From positions 682,001-746,000 of the forward strand of contig JAHXIQ010000002.1 in NCBI GenBank assembly GCA_025655555.1: a DNA stretch of 64,000 nt. Reading direction: 5' to 3'. The DNA comes from Candidatus Thiodiazotropha sp. (ex Myrtea sp. 'scaly one' KF741663). GTDB taxonomy: Bacteria; Pseudomonadota; Gammaproteobacteria; Chromatiales; Chromatiaceae. The translations under genes and the position numbers were made by a program. Of the stretch, positions 43,275-54,099 are shown piece by piece (the stretch's first letter is position 1; every line of letters starts with the position of its first letter). The notes beneath the pieces were generated by a model. That model was not told the origin of the DNA, made no database searches, and saw nothing but the letters and a program-made list of their open reading frames with translations.

Positions 43275-44123
43275 CTAACGGATCACAACATGGGGATTAT
43301 TAATGCCCATCCGGTCTAGTCGCTGGGTCAGATGGTCCGCCAGCTCCACGCTGGCGATAGGTCCGACTTGTACCCGGAAAACCGTATCCGCACTGCTCAT
43401 GGTCTTCTCTATGAGTACACTGACCTGTAGTTGTTCCTCGATGCGTTGTTTGAGCCGGTCAGCATTGTTCGGACTGCCGAAGGCGCCGACCTGCAGGAAT
43501 AGCTCAGGCAGCCCTCTGGGGGATGGCGGCTCGGTGATTGTGGGTACAGGAGTGACTGGTGGTTTGGGGACCGCCGGGTCGATGGCGCTGACTTCCACTA
43601 AACCCGTACCCTCGCCAATGATGCCGAGTTTCCAGGCGGCGGTATAGGAGAGATCAATCAACCGGTTGTCATGGAAGGGGCCACGGTCGTTGACCTTTAC
43701 AACGATACTGCGGTTGTTTCTGAGATTTGTGATCCGGGCGTAGCTGGGTAGAGGCAGACTCTTGTGAGCGGCTGTCATGGCATACATGTCGTAGGGTTCG
43801 CCACTGCTGGTACGCCGTCCGTGGAATTTGCTGCCATACCAGGAGGCGATGCCTCGCTCGTTATAACCCCGCCCATCTTTCAATGTGTGGTAGCGTTTTC
43901 CAAAGACGACATAGCTCTCAGGATTGCCGTAGTTGCTCAAGGGTTCTTTTTTTGGTGTTGCATTCGGGATGCTAGCTATATCCGTTGGTGGCGGAAGATG
44001 CTGGCTGACGCCGTCCCGCTGAGTGATTTTGGGTGCGCTGCTACAGGCGCCAAGCAACAGGACAATCACAGCCAGCACCGCAAGCCGCCATTTAGTAGAA
44101 CTGCTGTATATCGAGTCCATCAT
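43275..44123 (-). CDS. rlpA: RlpA septal-ring lytic transglycosylase
   Basis: Lipobox LLGAC; ERGIASWYGSKFHGRRTSSGEPYDMYAMTAAHKSLPLPS; C-terminal SPOR-like domain. Confidence 0.94.
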   Translation of the reverse strand: MMDSIYSSSTKWRLAVLAVIVLLLGACSSAPKITQRDGVSQHLPPPTDIASIPNATPKKEPLSNYGNPESYVVFGKRYHTLKDGRGYNERGIASWYGSKFHGRRTSSGEPYDMYAMTAAHKSLPLPSYARITNLRNNRSIVVKVNDRGPFHDNRLIDLSYTAAWKLGIIGEGTGLVEVSAIDPAVPKPPVTPVPTITEPPSPRGLPELFLQVGAFGSPNNADRLKQRIEEQLQVSVLIEKTMSSADTVFRVQVGPIASVELADHLTQRLDRMGINNPHVVIR

Positions 44124-44133
44124 CCTGTTTGCG

Positions 44134-45141
44134 CTACTGTTTTGCCTCGGCAGCCTGCTTCGCGGCGATGATCTCCCGGCTGAGCTGATAAGCGGCCATG
44201 GCGTAGAGGTTGCTGTGATTATAGCGAGTGATGACATAGAAATTATGCAATCCTAGCCAATACTCGTCATGGCCCCCGGCATCCAGTTTGATCAGGCTGC
44301 TGAGCGCGGCAGGATCGGGTGCCGTTGGGTTGTTTATCGGGCGAAGACCACCGGCCAGTAGGTCTTTCACAGCAATGCTGGGCTTCATACCGGCATCGAC
44401 GTAATTCTGCAGACTGGAAGTTTCCGAGGCTGCGGCCTGCAGCGTAATGGGCTCACCGGCTCGCCATCCATGGACCTTAAAATAGTTGGCCACGCTGGCG
44501 ATAATATCCGCGTTATTGTTGAAAAGATCGCGTTTACCGTCACCGTCGTGATCCACAGCATAGCGACGGTAACTGCTTGAGATGAACTGCGGTTTACCCA
44601 TGGCACCGGCATAGGAACCCTTGGCGCTCTGCATATCCACTGACTCTTCCCGGCTGAGCAATAGATACTGCTCCAGCTCGCTGCGAAAGAAGGCAGCCCG
44701 CTTAGGGTAGCCGAATGCGAGGGTGGTCAGGGAGTCGAGGATGCGGTAACGACCGGTGAACTTTCCGTAGCGTGTCTCTACACCGATGATGGCGACAATG
44801 ATCTCCGGCGGGACGCCATACGCTTTGCTTACGCTGTTCAGAAGCGGTTCATTTTCTTGCCAGAATTTCACCCCGCCCTTGATCCGATCAGGTTTTAGAA
44901 AAATGGGTCGGTATTGGTGCCAGGGTTTTGCTTCCGCAGGGCGGGTGATGGCAGCGATAATATCGTCTCGGAACACCGTGCCGTTCAGCAGTTGTTCGAC
45001 TTCGCTGGCTGGAATGTCATGCTTTTTTTCCATTTCAGCAGCGAAGGATTTGAACTCAGCTGCGGTTTTCGGCGTATGGGCGCAGGCTGTATGGGTGAAG
45101 ACCAAACTGGTAATGGCAATTATTTTTAATAGCTGTCTCAT
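44134..45141 (-). CDS. mltB: Membrane-bound lytic murein transglycosylase B
   Basis: IVAIIGVETRYGKFTGRYRILDSLTTLAFGYPKRA, GSYAGAMGKPQFISSSYRRYAVD. Confidence 0.94.
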   Translation of the reverse strand: MRQLLKIIAITSLVFTHTACAHTPKTAAEFKSFAAEMEKKHDIPASEVEQLLNGTVFRDDIIAAITRPAEAKPWHQYRPIFLKPDRIKGGVKFWQENEPLLNSVSKAYGVPPEIIVAIIGVETRYGKFTGRYRILDSLTTLAFGYPKRAAFFRSELEQYLLLSREESVDMQSAKGSYAGAMGKPQFISSSYRRYAVDHDGDGKRDLFNNNADIIASVANYFKVHGWRAGEPITLQAAASETSSLQNYVDAGMKPSIAVKDLLAGGLRPINNPTAPDPAALSSLIKLDAGGHDEYWLGLHNFYVITRYNHSNLYAMAAYQLSREIIAAKQAAEAKQ

Positions 45142-45150
45142 AGTCGTTTT

Positions 45151-46290
45151 TTAGGTTGGCAGCAGTTTTCTATGTGTGTGGATCGACATCAGGATACCGA
45201 AGCTTATCAGAATGGTCACCAGTGAGGTGCCTCCATAGCTGATCAGCGGCAGTGGTACCCCGACCACTGGTAACAGACCTGTAACCATTCCGGTATTAAC
45301 GAAAAGGTAGACAAAAAAGACCAGAGAAAGTGCACCGGCAAGAATTCGGCTGAAGGTATCCTGTGCCTGGCTGGCGATATATAGGCCCCGCAGGATAATG
45401 AATAGATAGAGGCAGAGCAGTGCCAGCACGCCGACCAGTCCGAACTCTTCAGAGATCACGGCAAAGATGAAATCGGTATGCCGTTCGGGTAGAAACTCCA
45501 AATGCGACTGGGTGCCGTTGAGCCACCCCTTACCACCAACGCCGCCGGAGCCGATGGCAATCTTCGACTGGATGATGTGGTAGCCGGTACCAAGTGGATC
45601 ACTCTCAGGATTGAGGAAGGTGAGCACTCGCTGACGCTGATATTCATGCATCAGATACCAGGCGGCCGGTCCCAAGGCGGCCAAGCTGAGTCCGACGACT
45701 GCAATCAAATACCATGAGATGCCGGCAAGAAAAAGCGCGATGGCACCGGCAGCCCCTACCAGCAGTGCCGTGCCTAGATCAGGTTGTTTCGCAATCAGCA
45801 GCACCGGCAACAGTGTCAATAACCCGGCCGCCAGCAATCGGGATAACTGTGGCGGCAATCGATGGTCCGCCAGAAACCAGGCGATGACCATGGGCAGTGA
45901 GAGCTTAAACATCTCTGAAGGCTGAAACCGCACGATACCGAGATCGAGCCAGCGTTGGGCGCCCTTACCCTGCTCACCGAACAGGATAACGGCCATCAGC
46001 ATCAGAATACCCACTAAGTAGAGCCAGGGCGACCAACGCCGCAAGTGTTGCGGGTGAAATTGCGCTATCAGGATCATGGCTGTGAAGCCAACACCAAGGC
46101 GAATCATCTGTTTGTTCAACAGCACCATCTGCTGATCACCGGCACTATAAAGTACGGCCAGGCCCAAAAAGGCCAGCAGGAGCAATCCGGTAAGTAGAGG
46201 GAGGTCGATATGTAGCCAAGCAAGCAGGCCGAGGGGGCGGGCAGGCTGGGACTCCTGGAAGGAGAGGGCAGATCTGGGCATCTCTCTCAT
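45151..46290 (-). CDS. rodA: Rod shape-determining SEDS protein RodA
   Basis: SEDS polytopic pattern: RWLDLGIVRFQPSEMFKLSLPM, LPERHTDFIFAVISEEFGLVG, PLPLISYGGTSLV. Confidence 0.96.
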   Translation of the reverse strand: MREMPRSALSFQESQPARPLGLLAWLHIDLPLLTGLLLLAFLGLAVLYSAGDQQMVLLNKQMIRLGVGFTAMILIAQFHPQHLRRWSPWLYLVGILMLMAVILFGEQGKGAQRWLDLGIVRFQPSEMFKLSLPMVIAWFLADHRLPPQLSRLLAAGLLTLLPVLLIAKQPDLGTALLVGAAGAIALFLAGISWYLIAVVGLSLAALGPAAWYLMHEYQRQRVLTFLNPESDPLGTGYHIIQSKIAIGSGGVGGKGWLNGTQSHLEFLPERHTDFIFAVISEEFGLVGVLALLCLYLFIILRGLYIASQAQDTFSRILAGALSLVFFVYLFVNTGMVTGLLPVVGVPLPLISYGGTSLVTILISFGILMSIHTHRKLLPT

Positions 46291-48125
46291 GTGTCATCCC
46301 TCAACAGAAAGCGATCCATGATTTTTTGTGCAATCGGTGCAGCGACAGCGCCACCATGGCCACCATTTTCCACTACCACAGCAACCGCGATCTGTGGATC
46401 CTCTACCGGTGCGAAAGCAATGAAGAGGGCATGGTCCCGTCTGCGTTTGGCAACAGTCTCCTCATCATACTCCTCATCCTGCTTGATGCTGAAGACTTGG
46501 GCCGTGCCTGTCTTGCCCGCTATGCGATAGTTCTCGCTGCGGATTGACCGGGCGGTACCACGCAGCCCTTCGACGACCTGAGTCATCGCATCGATAACCT
46601 GGGTCCAGTGAATCGGATCTAACTGTTTGAGGTCATCGATGATCTTAGGACTCTTCTGAGTCGTACCATCCCTTTTCTCAATAAGGGAGACGACCCGGGG
46701 ACGGATATGGTGCCCCTGGTTGGCCAGCGTGGCGGTAGCTGCTGCAAGCTGCAGGGGGGTGGAGAGAAAGTAACCCTGACCGATACCCACAATGAGTGTC
46801 TCCCCCGGATACCAAGGCTCTCGCCGTCGCTCACGTTTCCACTCCCGGCTTGGTAAGAGACCGCTCAGCTCACCGGTCAGATCGACCCGGGTGGGTTGTC
46901 CGAAGCCAAAGCCCTGGAGAAATTCGTGCAGTCGGTCGATACCGAGCGTGCGGGCCAGTTCGTAGTAATAGACATCGCAGGACTCGACAATGGCCTTCTT
47001 CATGCCCACCTCTGCATGCCCCCACTTCTTCCAGTCGCGGTATTTATGCTCTTTGCCTGGTAACTGATAGTAACCGGGACAGTAGGTCTCCTGATGATAA
47101 CCGACTACGCCGTACTCAAGCCCGGCAAGCCCGATGAAAGGTTTGACGGTTGAGCCAGGTGGATATTGGCCGCGGATGGCCCGATTGAAGAGCGGCTTGT
47201 CGATTGAGTTTTTTAGCTCCGCATATGCCTCGGTACTGATGCCCTCGACAAAGAGATTGGGGTTGTAACCGGGTTTGCTGACCAACGCCAGCACACCGCC
47301 GGACTTGATCTCGATGGCGGCAACCGCTCCGTTAAATTCACCCATTGCCTCGAGTGCGATGCGTTGGAGATCCATGTCGAGGAACAGATGTAGATTGTCG
47401 CCAGGTTTAGGTGAACGGTTTTCCAGGACTCTCAATACGCGTCCCTTGGCGTTGACTTCCACCTGCTGCAAACCGACCTGCCCGTGCAGCAGGCTTTCGT
47501 AGCTCTTTTCGACACCGTTTTTACCAATGTAGCTGGTGCCGCTGTAGTTGGAGATATCGATGATATCGAGCTCCCGCTCATTGATGCGGCCCACATAACC
47601 CAATAGATGTGCGGTCTGCATCGCCTGCGGGTAGTCGCGCAGTAAGGTCGCTTTGACGTCAACCCCGGGAAAGCGGTGCCGATTGACTGACAATCTCGCC
47701 ACTTCGTCATCCTGCAGACGTACGCGCAGGGGAATACTGTCAAAACGGCGGTGCTGAGTACGCAGTTGCTGAAAACGTTGGATATGCTCATCCGTGATTG
47801 TGATGATCTGGCGCAATGCCTGGATGGTGGCATCGACATCCGGGGTTTTCTCCGGTGTGATTTCAAGACTGTAAGCTGGCAGGTTCTGAGCCAGAATCAG
47901 GCCGTTTCGGTCATAGATGAGGCCGCGTGTCGGTGGCAGGGGCTGTAGTTTGACCCTGTTGTCTTTCGATAATGTGGTGAAGTGGTCGTGACTGGCCACC
48001 TGCAGGTAGAACATGCGTCCTGCCAGCAGCAGCAGAACCATAATCACCAGAATGCCGGATACGATGGCGCGGCTCAGGAAGAGCTGGCTTTCGTAAAGGT
48101 GATCTTTGATTGATGACTGTGGCAC
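46287..48125 (-). CDS. mrdA: Penicillin-binding protein 2
   Basis: PPGSTVKPFIGLAGLE, ESCDVYYYELARTLG, AGKTGTAQVF. Confidence 0.96.
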   Translation of the reverse strand: MPQSSIKDHLYESQLFLSRAIVSGILVIMVLLLLAGRMFYLQVASHDHFTTLSKDNRVKLQPLPPTRGLIYDRNGLILAQNLPAYSLEITPEKTPDVDATIQALRQIITITDEHIQRFQQLRTQHRRFDSIPLRVRLQDDEVARLSVNRHRFPGVDVKATLLRDYPQAMQTAHLLGYVGRINERELDIIDISNYSGTSYIGKNGVEKSYESLLHGQVGLQQVEVNAKGRVLRVLENRSPKPGDNLHLFLDMDLQRIALEAMGEFNGAVAAIEIKSGGVLALVSKPGYNPNLFVEGISTEAYAELKNSIDKPLFNRAIRGQYPPGSTVKPFIGLAGLEYGVVGYHQETYCPGYYQLPGKEHKYRDWKKWGHAEVGMKKAIVESCDVYYYELARTLGIDRLHEFLQGFGFGQPTRVDLTGELSGLLPSREWKRERRREPWYPGETLIVGIGQGYFLSTPLQLAAATATLANQGHHIRPRVVSLIEKRDGTTQKSPKIIDDLKQLDPIHWTQVIDAMTQVVEGLRGTARSIRSENYRIAGKTGTAQVFSIKQDEEYDEETVAKRRRDHALFIAFAPVEDPQIAVAVVVENGGHGGAVAAPIAQKIMDRFLLRDDT

Positions 48126-48134
48126 GTTAGCACT

Positions 48135-48623
48135 TCAACTGACATGGAAACGGCGTCTGGTATCTCTGAGCAGGATATAGATCCACGGCCATAGCAGCAT
48201 GCCGATGACCGGTGTCACCCAGTACCAGAGAGAAGGTGTCGGGTAGCCGGCTGCCCCTGTCGACCAGAGGGCGAGCAACCGTTCCACCAAGAGTATGATG
48301 AAGATTGTGAATACTTGCTGCCGTAGTGGCATAACGCGTACCCGGAGATGGAGCTTGATGGTCACAAAAGCGACGACCGACAGGCCTAAAGCATGCTGCC
48401 CCAATAGTGTACCTGTCAGCACATCGAGCAACAGACCGACGATAAATCCCAGACCGACGCCAACTCGCTCCGGTAGCGCCATACACCAGTAGATCAGGAT
48501 CAGAGCGACCCACTGAGGGCGAAAGGTCTGTGCCCACTCCGGTAGTGGTATCAGGGTTAGAAAGTAACCCATTAGCAGGGTCAGATAGATGACGTAGTTG
48601 CGACCGGAGGCATGTGCGATCAT
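48135..48623 (-). CDS. mreD: Rod shape-determining protein MreD
   Basis: Polytopic protein between mreC and mrdA; WVALILIYWCMALPERVGVGLGFIVGLLLDVLTGTLLGQHALG. Confidence 0.93.
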   Translation of the reverse strand: MIAHASGRNYVIYLTLLMGYFLTLIPLPEWAQTFRPQWVALILIYWCMALPERVGVGLGFIVGLLLDVLTGTLLGQHALGLSVVAFVTIKLHLRVRVMPLRQQVFTIFIILLVERLLALWSTGAAGYPTPSLWYWVTPVIGMLLWPWIYILLRDTRRRFHVS

Positions 48624-49525
48624 TCGTTAGCCTCCGGGGCACGCTGCACATCAGAATGGGTCACTTCTGTCTCTTCGGCAGCAGGAACGGCTTGTGGCCG
48701 ATCTGGCGTCAGAGTCCAGACCAGCAGAACCTCCCGCACACGGTCGAGATGAGCAGTGGTCTCGGCGATCACAGAGGCGAAGGGCCTGCCCGGTTCCCGT
48801 TCTACTGCAACGACTTGGGCTACCGGGTAGCCCGGCGGAAAACGCCCACCCAAGCCGGATGTCACCAGCAGGTCTCCCACTTCGATATCGGCGTTGTTGG
48901 GCAGATGTGGCAGCTCAAGTTGATTGATCAGGCCGGTACCCAATGCAATGGTACGCAGGCCGTTCCGGTTGATCTGTACCGGCAGGGCGTGAGTGGCATC
49001 GGTGATCAGCAGCACGCTGGCGGTAATGGGGTTGATATGGGTGACCTGTCCGACGACTGCATTAGCATCCAATACCGGTTGGCCCTCGAACAGACCGGAG
49101 GTCTTGCCTTTGTTGATCAGTACCACCTGGCGGAAAGGGTCCTGCTCGACCGCCATCAGTTCAGCAATCAGGACACGGTCGCCGACCTTGAAAGAGGAGT
49201 CAAGCAAAGCGCGCAAGCGCATGTTCTCAGCCTCCAGGGCCTCAAATTTCTGCAGCCTGGCCAACAACTGCAGGTTGTCGGTATGTAGTTTGTCCCGTTC
49301 CTCCTCCAGTTGATCACGACTGGTAATGGCCTCACTGGCAGATTCGCTCAGCAGCGTGGGCAGGCTGGCCAGATACTGGATCGGATAGAGCACGACAGAG
49401 AGCGTGGAGCGCAGAGACTCCAAAGTATTGAAGCGGTGATCAAGCACCATCAGGGAGATAGACAACAGGCCTGCCACCACCAGCCGGGTGGTGATTGAGG
49501 GCCCCTGTGTGAAGATCAGTTTAAT
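48620..49525 (-). CDS. mreC: Rod shape-determining protein MreC; probable AUU start
   Basis: Track ORF starts at GTG 49480, but the frame extends upstream as (I)KLIFTQGPSITTRLVVAGLLSISLMVLDHRF with no ATG/GTG/TTG before the in-frame stop; GGAG 10 nt upstream of ATT at 49525. Confidence 0.8.
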   Translation of the reverse strand: MKLIFTQGPSITTRLVVAGLLSISLMVLDHRFNTLESLRSTLSVVLYPIQYLASLPTLLSESASEAITSRDQLEEERDKLHTDNLQLLARLQKFEALEAENMRLRALLDSSFKVGDRVLIAELMAVEQDPFRQVVLINKGKTSGLFEGQPVLDANAVVGQVTHINPITASVLLITDATHALPVQINRNGLRTIALGTGLINQLELPHLPNNADIEVGDLLVTSGLGGRFPPGYPVAQVVAVEREPGRPFASVIAETTAHLDRVREVLLVWTLTPDRPQAVPAAEETEVTHSDVQRAPEANE

Positions 49526-49598
49526 GGCTGAATCACTCCTGTTTCAGTCGATCGTCAGGGTGCCGTTGCTATCGAATAGCTCTTCGACAAAAGAGGCC

Positions 49599-50648
<1,050 letters not shown>

Positions 50649-50960
50649 CTAAAGTCTTCGTCTTGTTTCGGTTGTGTCAGAGTTTGACCATGGATCTCGC
50701 CTGTGAACATTTGTCCTTGGCGGGCCGGGGCAAACCATAAAAGGGTTAATCTAGCAATGGTACAGGAGTTGGGCAAGAAATGGGATTTGGAAATGCGGGA
50801 TTTGTGTCTAAGTTCTTATCGGGAATTCGGCTGGGCAGTAGTGTTGTCACGCAAGACAAGACGGGAAGCCTTGGTTGACCGAATGTTGTTTCTGCTTAGC
50901 GCAGCAATCCAGGATTTGAGATGAGGCGTGACCCGGTTGGGCCACGCTCACTGCCGCTGT

Positions 50961-52343
50961 TCAGTCTGATGGCGTAATTGAAGTGGCTGTCAGGGTGCCG
51001 GAACTGTAGTTTCCCTTGACTTCAATGCGTTGCAGAGGAGTAAAGTTATAACCAGTTCCACCGGGATCAATGATGATGCCAAGTATCTCGAAATTGCCTC
51101 CATTGTCTACTGGCAGTCCCTCAAGCGCCGCAGTGTGACCGCTAGGCAGTGTCTCACGTTCCAGTTTTGAGGCAGTCAGTACGCCGTTGTCGTCGTAGAC
51201 AGTTGCTTCCAGATAGTCCGAAGAGATTAGGTCCGCAAGGGCAAATGTGGAACTGCCACCCAGGTCGTTCTCCAGGATCGTTGCGTTGTCGATCTGGATA
51301 ACCCGGTCAAGTAGCGTGACAGTGTTTGCAGTCAGGTCAACATTTCCAACCCCAAGTACTCCCTCAATCTTGGATTTTTCACTGGCCGATGCTTCAATCT
51401 CAATCTCCTCGGCAAGGAGGATGGTGCCGTTCATGACCCCTTCAACCTCAACGATTCTGCCGGCGGTGAGGTCGCTGGTGCTGCCTCCCTCGAAATCCGT
51501 TCCTGGTTGCTGGATCTCGACAATCTGGCTGTTGACTATGAATTGGTTTGGTTCGCCTGTAATGTCGCCAAGGCCAGTTGTGATTTGGCCCTCGAATTCG
51601 GTATCTTCGCCGTCATCAGCGACAGTACCGTCGCCATTACCGATCGTACTGATGGAGTCGGCATTAAAATTCATGCCTGTGGGAGGCGAGCTTCCTTCAA
51701 CCTCGATATAGGTGCCAGCTGGTGGAATCGTGAGTAGCCCTGCCTCTATAGTCAGTCCGCCAATCTGAAAGGTGGTGCCGCTGATGGCGGTAACATCACC
51801 GGTTAGCTCGTAAACGGTGATCGTGGATTTAACCTCGATTCGTGTGGCGAGGATGGTGCCGGAATCGCCGTCGGTGAAGCCGCTGACCTCAATCAGGTCG
51901 CCAATCACAAGATCATCAACAAGGGGTCTGCCAGCAGTGCCTTCATAAACAGTATCGGCATTCACGTTTATGACCTGCCCCATGGCGCCTAATTGGTTCG
52001 CAAGGAAGGCAACATCGACAGGGCCCTTGAGCAGGCTGTCATACTCTACTGTGTCTGCGACACCAGTGCCTGCAGTTGGATCACTACTACCCGTCACGCG
52101 GACCACCATCCCAACGGAAATATCACTCAGTGTGGGACTGGTAACGTCATCGACTGTGAAGGTTGCGCTGTCGGTATTGTAGTGAATGCCATTGACATAG
52201 ACTGAGCCGACCTGGGTGACACGCCCCATGGAGACGCCGGTCCCGCCAATGCCACCTTCAGCCACTGTCGTACCACCACCTCCGCAACTTGTGAGAGCGG
52301 TAGCTGCCAGGGTTATTAGAAATTGGGTGATGGCTCGTTTCAT
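50961..52343 (-). CDS. DUF5666-like lipoprotein with several tandem repeat domains
   Basis: Lipobox LTSC then GGGG; repeated units ending in V(R/E)V(T/S/E)G... Confidence 0.82.
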   Translation of the reverse strand: MKRAITQFLITLAATALTSCGGGGTTVAEGGIGGTGVSMGRVTQVGSVYVNGIHYNTDSATFTVDDVTSPTLSDISVGMVVRVTGSSDPTAGTGVADTVEYDSLLKGPVDVAFLANQLGAMGQVINVNADTVYEGTAGRPLVDDLVIGDLIEVSGFTDGDSGTILATRIEVKSTITVYELTGDVTAISGTTFQIGGLTIEAGLLTIPPAGTYIEVEGSSPPTGMNFNADSISTIGNGDGTVADDGEDTEFEGQITTGLGDITGEPNQFIVNSQIVEIQQPGTDFEGGSTSDLTAGRIVEVEGVMNGTILLAEEIEIEASASEKSKIEGVLGVGNVDLTANTVTLLDRVIQIDNATILENDLGGSSTFALADLISSDYLEATVYDDNGVLTASKLERETLPSGHTAALEGLPVDNGGNFEILGIIIDPGGTGYNFTPLQRIEVKGNYSSGTLTATSITPSD

Positions 52344-52344
52344 C

Positions 52345-53166
52345 TCACTTATCCTCGTTTACATCCCTTTCGAAGTAGTAGATGCCGATACCGGCCTCTT
52401 TTCGCCCCGTGCCCGTGACTTCCGAATTGATATCTCGGTCCTGCTGGGATAGCACTTTGTCCAGCTCCACCAGGAGGGCCTGAGATTTCTCGGCGCTGAG
52501 TCGGCGGAAATCGGGGATCCCTTCCTGTGCCAGGTTATTGTAAGCAACCTTACGTTGGAAATGTGGCGTCTGTGCTCCCTGTTGGAGATTGTAGTCGATG
52601 GTAGACAGCAAAAGCTGAACATCGGTTCCCAGAATGTGGAGCTTGCTGGTTTCACCGGTTCTCGGCACATAACCGTCAGTGATCAGGTTGATTTTGCCTT
52701 CTGCGTCCTTGGCAACGGTGCCGACACGAATCAGTTCATCAAGAATCGCCCGTGGTGGGATATCGCCACTGTGCTCGCGAACCAGATCGCTGAAGCTGTG
52801 CTTGCCCTGATCAAAATGCAGCGGGGCGGGAGCACCTTTTTTGTCAAGAAAGCGTTTGTCTCGCATCCAGCCGGAGATGACCCGGGCAGCCCGGTTGTAT
52901 TGATGTGAGATGGCAGAGTCGTCGGGTGTCTCGATCTTCTGCAGCCGACTGACTTCCTTGCGGGTCAAACCGGTAATCACGGAAACACGTGAGACCGTCT
53001 GTTTACGTCCGGGTACACCAAAATCCTTGGAGGCTACATCCATGAATACCCATCGGCTTAAGTCGGCAAAGTCACCATAAGTCACGCCGTTGCGTAACAG
53101 CAGGCGCACAAGCGGGCGGAGCAGCTTGAGAATAGAGGTGTTGAGTGTCTTTCTGATTTCATCCAT
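52345..53166 (-). CDS. DUF6502-like protein, possible HTH regulator
   Basis: LLRPLVRLLLRNGVTYGDFADLSRWVFMDVA..RVSVITGLTRKEVSRL. Confidence 0.78.
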   Translation of the reverse strand: MDEIRKTLNTSILKLLRPLVRLLLRNGVTYGDFADLSRWVFMDVASKDFGVPGRKQTVSRVSVITGLTRKEVSRLQKIETPDDSAISHQYNRAARVISGWMRDKRFLDKKGAPAPLHFDQGKHSFSDLVREHSGDIPPRAILDELIRVGTVAKDAEGKINLITDGYVPRTGETSKLHILGTDVQLLLSTIDYNLQQGAQTPHFQRKVAYNNLAQEGIPDFRRLSAEKSQALLVELDKVLSQQDRDINSEVTGTGRKEAGIGIYYFERDVNEDK

Positions 53167-53777
53167 GGATTTGACTCACATACCAAATTTACCAGACAGC
53201 CTCGATACTATGATCAAGCAGGTAGCATTGTCGTTGATAATTATTGGAGATAGATGATCCGTTTCCATTGTTACTAGTAAAGGCCTCAGTTGAGTATTTG
53301 TTTGTGTCAACGATTATGCCCTGCTGGGGTTGATTTGAATTGCGATTGTACAGTCCTGGTCCTATAGCGACATGTCATCGGTTAACTTCACTAATTATCG
53401 TCACTCGTACTTCTTAAGTGTTCTATAGTGGGAATTTTATCCCATTTCAACGAATGTTCATAATTATTTCTATGAATTTCCTTCCTAAAGTGCTTGTTTT
53501 TTGAGAGGGATTCGACTTTCTGAGGCATAGCTGCCCAATTTTGTACAGGTTGGGTTGGGTAACCGTCATATTTATGTGCAGGCCCGAGGAATGTAGAGAC
53601 GGAGAAATACCTGCATATCCATGCAGAGACAGTAGCGATCTACGATGAGACGTCTGTCTATGAACGGCCCAGAAGTCTTTATGCCTTTAAAATACGCTCG
53701 TGAAACCTTCTCATGGCATGTAACGGGGAGCTGAAGTATGTTAACTTTCGCTGGTTTTTAGCGCAGGAATCAGACCC

Positions 53778-54065
53778 ATGTCCCTTGATCATTCTGATGT
53801 TGAGAAAATTGCCCACCTGGCGCGAATGGCGCTGGATGAGTCACAGATCGATGCCTATGCGAAGGACCTCTCTAATATTTTGGGTCTGGTGGAGGCGCTG
53901 GAAGTTGCAGATACCGACCATGTGGAGCCTATGGCGCATCCGCTGCATATGGCCCAGCGACTGAGACAGGACCAGGTGACGGAGACGGATCATCGGGAAG
54001 AGAATCAGTCGATCGCACCCAGTGTTGAAACGGGTCTCTATCTTGTACCCCAGGTGATTGAGTAA
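53778..54065 (+). CDS. gatC: Asp-tRNA(Asn)/Glu-tRNA(Gln) amidotransferase subunit C
   Basis: MSLDHSDVEKIAHLARMALDESQIDAYAKDLSNILGLVEAL. Confidence 0.96.
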   Translation: MSLDHSDVEKIAHLARMALDESQIDAYAKDLSNILGLVEALEVADTDHVEPMAHPLHMAQRLRQDQVTETDHREENQSIAPSVETGLYLVPQVIE

Positions 54066-54099
54066 CGGCCGTATGGCTTGATATAGGCAGTAGGCACAA

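Noticed and set aside
50703-50924. 73-aa + strand ORF between mreB and the DUF5666-like gene
   Set aside because: No recognisable family or signal; overlaps the probable mreB promoter region.
53167-53777. About 600-nt intergenic region before gatC as possible hidden RNA gene or remnant
   Set aside because: No tRNA-like arms, known RNA motif or convincing coding remnant seen by eye.
53713-53964. 83-aa Trp/Arg-rich ORF overlapping gatC
   Set aside because: Out-of-frame with clear gatC coding sequence; composition typical of a spurious ORF.
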